Shown one piece after another: positions 1-4,717 of a stretch of DNA of 6,093 nucleotides. The first letter of the stretch is position 1; each line of letters starts with the position of its first letter. The translations under genes were made by a program, and so were the position numbers. A model generated the notes under the pieces. That model ran no database searches and was not told the origin of the DNA. It saw only the letters and a list, made by a program, of their open reading frames with translations. The stretch is from positions 1 to 6,093 of the forward strand of contig JANPDG010000084.1 in the NCBI GenBank assembly GCA_031431335.1, read 5' to 3'. The stretch is from JAAFIP01 sp031431335 (GTDB lineage: Bacteria > Pseudomonadota > Gammaproteobacteria > Burkholderiales > Burkholderiaceae_C).

Positions 1-519
1 GGGGTGTTCGTGTGAAAAACCGCCAATCTCTACCAGCTCGTTAGGCCCTTGGCCGCACAAGCAGGCCACAGGCATGCCGTGGATGTTGCCGCTGGGGGTG
101 AGGGTGGCGGTATTGAAGTCGGCATGGGCGTCAAACCACAGGACGCGCAGTTTTTTGCCCACTGCTTTGCAGTGTTTGGACACCGCACTGATGGAGCCTA
201 TTCCTAAGCAGTGGTCACCGCCCAGCATGACGGGCAAATGGCCTGCTTGCAGCTCGGCAAACATCGCGTCATGCAGCAGGCGGTTCCACTGGGCTACTTG
301 TGGCAAATGCCTAAAACCGTTGATTGCGCTTTGCCACGGGTTTGCGGGGCCTTGCAGGTTGCCGCAGTCTTTGACGTTGAGGCCAAACTGCGCAATGGCT
401 TCACGGATGCCCGCGACCCGCAATGCCTCAGGCCCCATGCTGGCGCCGCGCGTGCCTGCGCCGATGTCGGTGGGTACGCCAATCAGGCTGACGGTGTGAA
501 AGGAGGTGGTATGGGTCAT
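1..519 (-). CDS. rocF: Arginase, N-terminal part (truncated by window edge)
   Basis: Arginase hydrolyses L-arginine to L-ornithine and urea in the cytoplasm, using a binuclear Mn centre. I translated the open frame from ATG at 519 to the left edge: 173 residues, no stop. It shows the ureohydrolase hallmarks: the N-terminal GVPTDIGAGTRGASMGPEAL segment (residues 14-33), GGDHCLGIGSI (100-110, metal ligand H103) and FDAHADFNT (129-137, ligands D130, H132, D134), followed by NIHGMPVA (145-152). The SGNIHG motif and the early GAGTRGASMGP motif favour arginase over agmatinase. The C-terminal DxD metal motif and about 130 further residues should lie beyond position 1. The start codon overlaps the stop of the upstream ornithine cyclodeaminase gene (ATGA), and only a weak ribosome site precedes it, so translation is probably coupled. 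The enzyme's product is the substrate of its operon partner. Confidence in the family is very high. Confidence 0.95.
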   Translation of the reverse strand, partial: MTHTTSFHTVSLIGVPTDIGAGTRGASMGPEALRVAGIREAIAQFGLNVKDCGNLQGPANPWQSAINGFRHLPQVAQWNRLLHDAMFAELQAGHLPVMLGGDHCLGIGSISAVSKHCKAVGKKLRVLWFDAHADFNTATLTPSGNIHGMPVACLCGQGPNELVEIGGFSHEHP

Positions 520-1634
520 GCTGCCACTATAGCGGCAGATGGTGCGCGTGCGATGGCAAGCGCTGGTTTGGCAGGCTTGATCAGTTGGTACAGGTTTTTA
601 GGGTTGCTCAACTGCGGGATTAAATCCATCGCTTGGCCCAGCGACTGCGCTACGGCTGCGCCTTGGATAAACCGCAGTGCCGAGAAGTCTTCCATGGCAA
701 AGCCCACAGAGTCGAACATCGTAATTTGCGCATCATCGGTGCGGCCCGTCAGTGTGCCAGCCAGCACATGCCACAGCTCGGTGACCGCAAAATCGGCAGG
801 CATGTGCTGCAGGTCGCCTTCAATGCGGGTTTGCGGCTCGTACTCTACAAACACGCTGGCCATGCGCAGCACGTCAGGGTGGATTTCGGTTTTACCGGGG
901 CAGTCGCCGCCCACAGCGTTGATGTGCATACCTGGCTCGATCATGTCGGCCGTGAGAATAGCGGCATTGGTTTTATCAGCCGTGATGGTGGTGACAATGT
1001 CCACCCCGCGCACCGCCTCGCGCGTGCTGGCGTAGGCTATGACGCGCAAACCTGCCGCATCCGGGTTGGCCTGCAGGTTGCGCATAAGCTTGTCGGTGGC
1101 CAGGGTATCGGTGTCATACAGATGCAGCTCGTCAATGCCCAGCAGATGGTGAAAGGCGAGGGCCTGAAACTCAGACTGCGCGCCATTGCCAATGAGTGCC
1201 ATCACGCGGCTGCCTTCGCGCGCCAGCGCACGGGCGGCTACAGCGGAGGTGGCCGCAGTGCGGATGGCGGTGGTCAGGGTCAGCTCGCTGATCAGCAGCG
1301 GCATGCCCGTGGCTACATCGGCCAGTACGCCAAACGCCATCACCGTAGGCAGGCCGTGTGCGGTGTTGTTGGGGTGGCCGTTGACGTATTTGAAGCTAAA
1401 TGTCTTGTGGTCAGCAATCGGCATCAGCTCGATCACGCCATCTGCCGAATGGCTGGCCACGCGGGCGGTTTTGTCAAACTGCTTCCAACGCAAAAAGTCT
1501 TGGTGAATGGCCGCTGCCATGCCCTGCAGGCAATACGGCAGGCCCAGGCGCTGCACCAAAGTGGCCACGTCTTGGGCGCTTAAGAAATGGGTAGATGGGT
1601 GGCTGGACTGGCGTGTGCTGGTCAATATCGTCAT
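516..1634 (-). CDS. ocd: Ornithine cyclodeaminase
   Basis: A 372-residue protein of the ornithine cyclodeaminase/mu-crystallin family. It converts L-ornithine directly to L-proline plus ammonia with bound NAD+. The substrate half carries R58, E69/M71 (ELMPI) and K82 in FKYVNGHPNN (81-90), matching the residues known to hold and activate substrate in the Pseudomonas putida enzyme, and R125 in TAIRTAATS. The Rossmann half begins at IGNGAQSEFQ (148-157), with D174 in LYDTD at the end of the second strand, as expected for NAD. The catalytic Asp is probably D244 in GGDCPGKTE (242-250). Length fits the family (about 350). Paralogues include lysine cyclodeaminase, ketimine reductase and alanine dehydrogenase, but the arginase immediately downstream argues for ornithine. 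Its start is fixed by a good upstream AGGAGA. It is transcribed away from the Lrp-type gene at 1800, the likely regulator. Confidence 0.92.
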   Translation of the reverse strand: MTILTSTRQSSHPSTHFLSAQDVATLVQRLGLPYCLQGMAAAIHQDFLRWKQFDKTARVASHSADGVIELMPIADHKTFSFKYVNGHPNNTAHGLPTVMAFGVLADVATGMPLLISELTLTTAIRTAATSAVAARALAREGSRVMALIGNGAQSEFQALAFHHLLGIDELHLYDTDTLATDKLMRNLQANPDAAGLRVIAYASTREAVRGVDIVTTITADKTNAAILTADMIEPGMHINAVGGDCPGKTEIHPDVLRMASVFVEYEPQTRIEGDLQHMPADFAVTELWHVLAGTLTGRTDDAQITMFDSVGFAMEDFSALRFIQGAAVAQSLGQAMDLIPQLSNPKNLYQLIKPAKPALAIARAPSAAIVAA

Positions 1635-1639
1635 GGGGT

Positions 1640-1645
1640 TCTCCT
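1640..1645 (-). promoter_or_regulatory. Ribosome binding site of ocd
   Basis: On the minus strand AGGAGA lies 5 nt before the ATG at 1634. It supports that start and is the clearest Shine-Dalgarno sequence in the window. Confidence 0.75.
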
Positions 1646-1743
1646 GAGCCGCTTAGGCTTGCTGTCGCTTGAACGCGGTGTCTTGTTGGGGCTGTCTAAG
1701 CAGTGTGGCTCGCAGCAGAATCAATTGGAATAGTCAAAAATGT

Positions 1744-1773
1744 ACTAAATATGATAAATATCTATCATTTAGT
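1744..1773. promoter_or_regulatory. Candidate Lrp-type operator dyad
   Basis: Perfect 7-bp inverted arms ACTAAAT (1744-1750) and ATTTAGT (1767-1773) flank a 16-nt AT-rich core. The core also contains GATA (1753-1756) opposed to TATC (1763-1766), centred one base off. AT-rich imperfect dyads of this kind between a divergent Lrp/AsnC gene and its target are typical autoregulatory sites. The dyad is seen directly; binding by the protein at 1800 is inference. Confidence 0.45.
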
Positions 1774-1799
1774 CAGATAAAAATGCCAAAATAGCAAAA

Positions 1800-2225
1800 A
1801 TGGACGAAACCGACCACCAACTCCTCTCCCTGCTGCGCCAAGACGCGCGCTTGTCGATTGCCGACCTGGCCCACAAGCTGGCCGTCTCGCGCGGCACGGT
1901 GACTAACCGCATCACCAAGCTAGAAGACCAAGGCGTGATCGTGGGCTACACCGTGCGCGTGCGCCCAGACGTGCAGCGCAGCGACATCAAGGCGTGGATG
2001 AGCATTGCGGTAGAAGGGAACCAAACCCGCACCGTCATTGCCAGCCTGCTGGGCGAGCCCAACGTAGCCACCCTGCACGACACCAACGGCCGCTGGGACC
2101 TGCTGGCCGAGCTGCGCGCTGAAAACCTGCAGCAGCTGAGTAAGACCCTAGAGCGCATTCGTTTGCTCAAGGGCATCAGCAATACCGAGACGAGTATTCA
2201 TCTGGAGACTTATCGCTTGTCTTGA
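1800..2225 (+). CDS. Lrp/AsnC-family transcriptional regulator
   Basis: A 141-residue feast/famine regulator. Residues 2-47 form the N-terminal winged helix-turn-helix: DxxLLSLLRQDARLSIADLA, then the recognition segment VSRGTVTNRITKLEDQGVI, a near-canonical AsnC signature. Residues about 60-135 form the RAM (AsnC_trans_reg) effector domain with the pattern VATLHDTNGRWDLLAEL and a final beta segment ISNTETSIHLETY. Such proteins form dimers to octamers and respond to amino acids. It is slightly shorter than E. coli Lrp (164). It is transcribed divergently from ocd-arginase, so it most likely controls that operon in response to arginine, ornithine or proline; the ligand cannot be read from sequence. 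The ATG at 1800 has no Shine-Dalgarno, being preceded by an A-rich stretch, but it begins exactly where family members usually start. Repressor or activator is unknown. Confidence 0.93.
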   Translation: MDETDHQLLSLLRQDARLSIADLAHKLAVSRGTVTNRITKLEDQGVIVGYTVRVRPDVQRSDIKAWMSIAVEGNQTRTVIASLLGEPNVATLHDTNGRWDLLAELRAENLQQLSKTLERIRLLKGISNTETSIHLETYRLS

Positions 2226-2255
2226 GGGGTGTGATGGCGCATGCTGCTTCGTTAA

Positions 2256-2301
2256 TTGCTATGTATTAAATAGCAAGCTATTGAATATCCACGTCGGAAA
2301 A
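2256..2301 (+). repeat. Dispersed structured repeat, copy 1
   Basis: From 2258 to 2301 this matches 4226-4269 in the same orientation at 36 of 44 positions by my alignment, with the last stretch (CACGTCGGAAAA) identical. It folds in two mutually exclusive ways: TTGCTAT (2256-2262) with ATAGCAA (2270-2276) around a 7-nt loop, or AATAGC (2269-2274) with GCTATT (2277-2282). It begins 30 nt after the stop of the Lrp-type gene, so it could act in mRNA 3' end formation, though no T-run follows directly. It resembles short REP-like intergenic elements; I do not recognise a named family. Confidence 0.6.
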
Positions 2302-2571
2302 GCGCTGTTTTTTCTTCCAAAATGTGTGTTTTGAATATGGGCTGGCTTAGCGTGCGATCCGTTCTGCACCGCCTTGGTTACGGTCTCACCGAAGCGCGCG
2401 ACTTAAAACAAACCCACAAGACAGGGTGAGCAGCGACAGGTCCCGCCGCCCGTCCAAGGTAAACAAGGCACAAAAGTATTGTCACGGGCTGTTAGCTGCC
2501 CCTTGTCATCCCCACAGCCCGCCACCACGTTCAACCCATACGCTGCATCACAGCGTGCGAAAGGCCAGACC
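2302..2571. other. Intergenic stretch without a recognised gene
   Basis: Together with the repeat before it, this fills the 346-bp gap between the Lrp-type gene and the DUF1232 gene. I see a short T-run at 2308-2313 without a proper stem before it, one 30-codon open frame (2337-2429) with no ribosome site, and no tRNA or protein similarity that I recognise. The promoter of the DUF1232 gene presumably lies here, but no -35/-10 pair stands out. Confidence 0.6.
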
Positions 2572-2838
2572 ATGTGGAAACGACTCGTGCTGATTTGGAC
2601 CGCCCTGCGCGGTGACTTGACAGAGCTTTGGCGCGCTTTGCGGCATCCGCAGTCGCCCACTTGGCTCAAGCTGGGCGCAGCGGCGCTGTGTCTGTACCTG
2701 ATCTCGCCGATTGACCTGATTCCTGACTTCATCCCGTTTTTAGGCGCAGTAGACGACGTGCTGATTGTCACGCTGGGGGTGAAATGGCTTTTAAAGAAGC
2801 TGCCTGAATCCATACGCAGCGCCGTTCGCGCCCGCTAA
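2572..2838 (+). CDS. DUF1232 (YkvA-like) small membrane protein
   Basis: An 88-residue protein with the DUF1232 signature: a hydrophobic segment (residues 31-44) running into SPIDLIPDFIPFLGAVDDV (45-63), then a second hydrophobic stretch (63-74) ending in KKLP. The conserved PIDLIPDxIPxxGxxDD core is the hallmark of the family, which is widespread, probably in the inner membrane, and has no established biochemical function. The N-terminal 30 residues are basic/amphipathic. I chose the ATG at 2572 because GAAAGG lies 9 nt upstream and the protein then begins like its relatives; a TTG at 2479 would add 31 residues of unrelated, low-conservation-looking sequence. It stands on the same strand as holA, 59 bp upstream, but holA appears to have its own promoter, so co-function is not implied. 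Confidence 0.88.
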   Translation: MWKRLVLIWTALRGDLTELWRALRHPQSPTWLKLGAAALCLYLISPIDLIPDFIPFLGAVDDVLIVTLGVKWLLKKLPESIRSAVRAR

Positions 2839-2842
2839 GCTG

Positions 2843-2857
2843 TTGCGTTTACCGCAA
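2843..2857 (+). terminator. Small hairpin after the DUF1232 stop
   Basis: TTGCG (2843-2847) and CGCAA (2853-2857) pair around a 5-nt loop, 4 nt after the stop codon. There is no T-run, so it is at best a weak terminator or 3'-end stabiliser. Confidence 0.2.
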
Positions 2858-2893
2858 GTGTTGTAGGCCAGCGCAGAGTCTGCCTACAATCAC
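2858..2893. repeat. Inverted repeat immediately upstream of holA
   Basis: TTGTAGGC (2861-2868) and GCCTACAA (2882-2889) are perfect 8-bp arms around a 13-nt loop. With one bulged T at 2890 the stem extends by GTG (2858-2860) to CAC (2891-2893). It lacks a T-run, so it is more likely an operator or part of the promoter than an intrinsic terminator. The right arm overlaps the putative -10 element of holA. Confidence 0.6.
2861..2890 (+). promoter_or_regulatory. Putative holA promoter
   Basis: TACAAT (2885-2890) matches the sigma-70 -10 consensus at 5 of 6 positions. TTGTAG (2861-2866) is a weaker -35 candidate 18 nt upstream. Transcription would start about 6-8 nt after the -10, that is at 2896-2898, essentially on the A of the holA ATG. 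No Shine-Dalgarno precedes that ATG, which fits a leaderless mRNA. Confidence 0.5.
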
Positions 2894-2897
2894 TCTC

Positions 2898-4004
2898 ATG
2901 CAACTCGCCGCCCCCCAACTGAGCCAACACCTACAGCGCGGCTTGAAGTCGCTGTACACCTTGCATGGTGACGAGCCGCTGCTGATCCAAGAGGCGGCGG
3001 ACGCTATTCGTGCCACTGCCCGGGCGCAGGGCTACACCGAGCGCATGGTGCACACAGTAGCGGGCGCTCACTTTGACTGGAGCGAAGTGCTAGCGTCAGG
3101 CGGGTCGCTCAGCTTGTTTGCCGATAAACAGATCGTTGAGGTGCGCGTGCCCACTGGCAAGCCCGGTAAAGAGGGCAGCCCGGCCATTCAGCAGCTGGCC
3201 CAAGCGGCAGAGGGTAACGACAGCATGCTCACGCTGTTTATCTTGCCGCGCCTGGACAAAATGACCAAAACCGGCGCGTGGTTTGCAGCGCTAGAGAGCT
3301 ATGGCGTGACGCTGCAGATTGACAGCATCGAGCGGCGCGTGCTGCCGCAGTGGATCGCGCAGCGCCTGGGCGCGCTGCACCTGCGCGTGAAAGCGGGCGA
3401 GGAGGGCGAGCGCACGCTCAAATTTTTTGCTGACCGGGTGGAAGGCAACTTGCTGGCCGCGCACCAAGAGATGCAAAAGCTTGCCTTGCTGTACCCTGCT
3501 GCCACACAAGCGGGTGCAGAGCAAGTTACAAAGCAAGGCGCAGAACTAAGTGCAGAGCAACGCGAACTGAGCTTTGACGAGGTAGAGGCCGCTGTACTCA
3601 ACGTGGCGCGTTACGACGTGTTCAAGCTGTCCGAGGCCGTGCTGGCCGGCAACGTGGCCCGCGTGCAGCGCATGCTGGACGGTCTGCAGGCCGAGGGCGA
3701 GGCCACCGTGCTAGTGCACTGGACGCTGTCTGAGGACATTCGCGCGCTGGCCCGCCTGCGCAGCCTGATGGACGAAGGGCGGCCGCTGCCCATGGCGCTG
3801 CAAGAGGCGCGGGTGTGGGGCTTAAAGCAAAAACTGTTTGAGCGTATTTTGCCGCGCCTGTCGTCGGTGGACGCCGCTAACTTGCTGCATGCGGCGCACC
3901 AAGTCGACGGCATTGTCAAAGGCCTCAAGCAACCCGGCTGGCCTCAAGACGCTTGGGCGGCCCTGCACCAGCTGGCCATGATGGTGTGCAAGGTGGTGGC
4001 CTAA
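2898..4004 (+). CDS. holA: DNA polymerase III delta subunit
   Basis: A 368-residue HolA. The delta subunit is part of the clamp-loader complex and opens the beta sliding clamp on DNA. The N-terminal domain starts with LYTLHGDEPLLIQEAADAIR (residues 19-38), the typical 'hG(D/N)ExLLixE' opening, followed by SLFADKQIVEVRVP (72-85; the SLF/xxK element, where delta contacts the clamp) and the LTLFILPRLDKMTKTGAWFAAL segment (111-132). The middle domain has FFADRVEGNLLAAHQEMQKLALLYP (176-200), and the collar domain spans about 225-368 (ARYDVFKL, WTLSEDIRALARL, then VDGIVKG near the end). It is longer than E. coli delta (343) mainly because of a low-complexity insert at about 201-223. Upstream gene is DUF1232, whereas in many Burkholderiales holA follows leuS-lptE. 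The ATG lacks a ribosome site; see the promoter at 2861-2890. Confidence 0.95.
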   Translation: MQLAAPQLSQHLQRGLKSLYTLHGDEPLLIQEAADAIRATARAQGYTERMVHTVAGAHFDWSEVLASGGSLSLFADKQIVEVRVPTGKPGKEGSPAIQQLAQAAEGNDSMLTLFILPRLDKMTKTGAWFAALESYGVTLQIDSIERRVLPQWIAQRLGALHLRVKAGEEGERTLKFFADRVEGNLLAAHQEMQKLALLYPAATQAGAEQVTKQGAELSAEQRELSFDEVEAAVLNVARYDVFKLSEAVLAGNVARVQRMLDGLQAEGEATVLVHWTLSEDIRALARLRSLMDEGRPLPMALQEARVWGLKQKLFERILPRLSSVDAANLLHAAHQVDGIVKGLKQPGWPQDAWAALHQLAMMVCKVVA

Positions 4005-4041
4005 ATCAGCCAAGCTAAATCGGCCAAGCTAAATCAGCTTG
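4001..4041. repeat. 14-bp tandem repeat across the convergent gene ends
   Basis: Two full units, CTAAATCAGCCAAG (4001-4014) and CTAAATCGGCCAAG (4015-4028), differ at one base; a third partial unit CTAAATCAGCTTG follows at 4029-4041. The holA stop (TAA, 4002-4004) lies in unit 1 and the DUF2905 stop (TAG on the minus strand, 4031-4029) in unit 3, so the repeat fills the whole junction. Confidence 0.8.
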
Positions 4042-4043
4042 CC
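4022..4043. terminator. Possible bidirectional hairpin at the holA/DUF2905 junction
   Basis: AAGCT (4026-4030) pairs with AGCTT (4036-4040) around AAATC; with C4025 bulged, GGC (4022-4024) pairs with GCC (4041-4043). This 8-bp stem sits between convergent genes where a shared terminator is expected, but no T-run follows on either strand. Confidence 0.3.
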
Positions 4044-4223
4044 AATCAAGGCCGCGACCAGGCTGAGCACAATGGTGGAGCCCAGCGGCACCGAAATCAA
4101 GCGCCCGCGAAACGTAAAGCTAAAGTCGCCCGGCAAGCGCCCAAACCCCCAACGGGTGAGCGCAGGCGCCAGCCAGCTGATGAGTATCAACGCAAGCAAG
4201 GTAACGAGTAACCAGCGCAGCAT
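4029..4223 (-). CDS. DUF2905 small membrane protein
   Basis: A 64-residue protein with two predicted membrane segments (residues 3-20 and 45-63) joined by a short basic loop. The loop carries GRLPGDFSF (28-36) and the second segment begins VPLGSTIVLS (45-54), the pattern of the DUF2905 family (LPGD...PLGxSIxLS). Function is unknown; it is presumably in the inner membrane. It lies 50 bp downstream of the cupin gene on the same strand and converges on holA. The ATG at 4223 has no visible ribosome site: the sequence before it belongs to copy 2 of the dispersed repeat. No better in-frame start keeps the first membrane segment whole. Family call is good, start less certain. Confidence 0.85.
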   Translation of the reverse strand: MLRWLLVTLLALILISWLAPALTRWGFGRLPGDFSFTFRGRLISVPLGSTIVLSLVAALIGKLI

Positions 4224-4269
4224 ATACTATTACTTTAATAGCAAACTATTGAGTATTCACGTCGGAAAA
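4224..4269 (+). repeat. Dispersed structured repeat, copy 2
   Basis: Counterpart of 2256-2301, aligned from 4226 with eight substitutions in 44 and no gaps. It keeps the same fold options: CTATT (4227-4231) with AATAG (4237-4241), or AATAG (4237-4241) with CTATT (4246-4250). It fills almost exactly the gap between the cupin stop (4274) and the DUF2905 start (4223), so it would be transcribed inside the polycistronic mRNA and could influence DUF2905 translation. Confidence 0.6.
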
Positions 4270-4273
4270 CTGC

Positions 4274-4702
4274 CTAAATTTTGGGGTAAGACGTGTCCGC
4301 CACGTCGATCCGCCCAAAGTCGTCCGCAAGCCGCGTGATGTCGTCCTCGCCCAAATAAACGCCTATCTGCACTTCGATAATCTCCACCGGCTCGCTGCCC
4401 AAGTTGGTCAGTCGGTGGATTTGGCCCACTGCAATGTCGCAGTGTTGGCCGATCTGCAGGTCAAACTCAACCAAACCGCCAGCTTGGCCCAGCGTCACCC
4501 GCGCCGTGCCGCGCACCACCAGCCAATGCTCGGCGCGGCGCGCATGTTTTTGCAGGCTGATGCGCTGGCCGGGGTTCACGCAGAGGCGTTTGACCAGGTT
4601 GCCCAGCTGGGCTGGGCCATAGCTGGCTTGGTCCATCGTTTCGTACCAGCCCCAAGGGCGTTGGCTGCGCTGAGGGAGGCTCTGGGGGTGGACGGCGGTC
4701 AT
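4274..4702 (-). CDS. Stand-alone mannose-6-phosphate isomerase-type cupin
   Basis: A 142-residue single cupin of the MannoseP_isomer type, equivalent to the C-terminal domain of bifunctional mannose-1-phosphate guanylyltransferase/mannose-6-phosphate isomerase. Visible signatures are RPWGWYE (15-21), VKRLCVNPGQRISLQKH (37-53), RAEHWLVVRGTARVT (56-70), QIHRLTN (94-100) and EIIEVQIGVYLGEDDI (107-122), then a DDFGR near the end (127-131). Likely metal ligands are Q51, H53, E58 and H96, all present, so an active isomerase interconverting mannose-6-phosphate and fructose-6-phosphate is plausible. However, no nucleotidyltransferase domain or sugar-nucleotide gene is nearby, so the substrate is unproven. 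It begins 15 nt after the methyltransferase stop, suggesting co-transcription, but has no clear ribosome site and may depend on translational coupling. Confidence 0.85.
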   Translation of the reverse strand: MTAVHPQSLPQRSQRPWGWYETMDQASYGPAQLGNLVKRLCVNPGQRISLQKHARRAEHWLVVRGTARVTLGQAGGLVEFDLQIGQHCDIAVGQIHRLTNLGSEPVEIIEVQIGVYLGEDDITRLADDFGRIDVADTSYPKI

Positions 4703-4717
4703 TGGCGTTGCATGTTT

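Larger units (their letters stand above)
1635..1799. promoter_or_regulatory. Divergent promoter region between ocd and the Lrp-type gene
   Basis: This 165-bp gap separates the two divergent starts. Positions 1721-1799 are strikingly AT-rich compared with the flanking coding DNA, as expected for shared promoters. On the plus strand TATGAT (1750-1755) is a fair -10 candidate, with TTGGAA (1725-1730) upstream at a long 19-nt spacing; I could not find a convincing -35/-10 pair for ocd. If ocd transcription starts in the AT-rich part, its mRNA has a leader of roughly 90-110 nt. The exact promoters are inference. Confidence 0.55.

Noticed and set aside
211..1035. Plus-strand open frame antisense to arginase and ocd, with an excellent AAGGAGGT before an in-frame ATG at 511
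   Set aside because: The purine run is the complement of the arginase codons for Thr-Thr-Ser-Phe, the frame has no recognisable protein family, and both minus-strand genes are unambiguous.
633..1583. 316-codon plus-strand frame antisense to ocd
   Set aside because: A typical shadow frame in GC-rich DNA; its His/Gly/Arg/Gln-rich translation matches no family, while the opposite strand encodes a motif-complete enzyme.
2308..2313. T-run as an intrinsic terminator for the Lrp-type gene
   Set aside because: Only the 3-bp palindrome AGCGCT directly precedes it; the real hairpins of the repeat lie more than 20 nt upstream.
2340..2440. Possible tRNA-like sequence around GGTTACGGTCTCACC
   Set aside because: No acceptor stem, anticodon arm or proper T-loop could be formed.
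2479..2571. TTG start extending the DUF1232 protein by 31 residues
   Set aside because: The extension has no family similarity and the ATG at 2572 has a purine-rich site at suitable spacing.
4290..4306. GACGTG/CACGTC inverted repeat
   Set aside because: It lies inside the cupin coding sequence near its end and is explained by codon choice; no T-run follows.
4699..4713. Four-codon mini-frame (minus strand) overlapping the cupin start
   Set aside because: Far too short to distinguish from chance and without a ribosome site.
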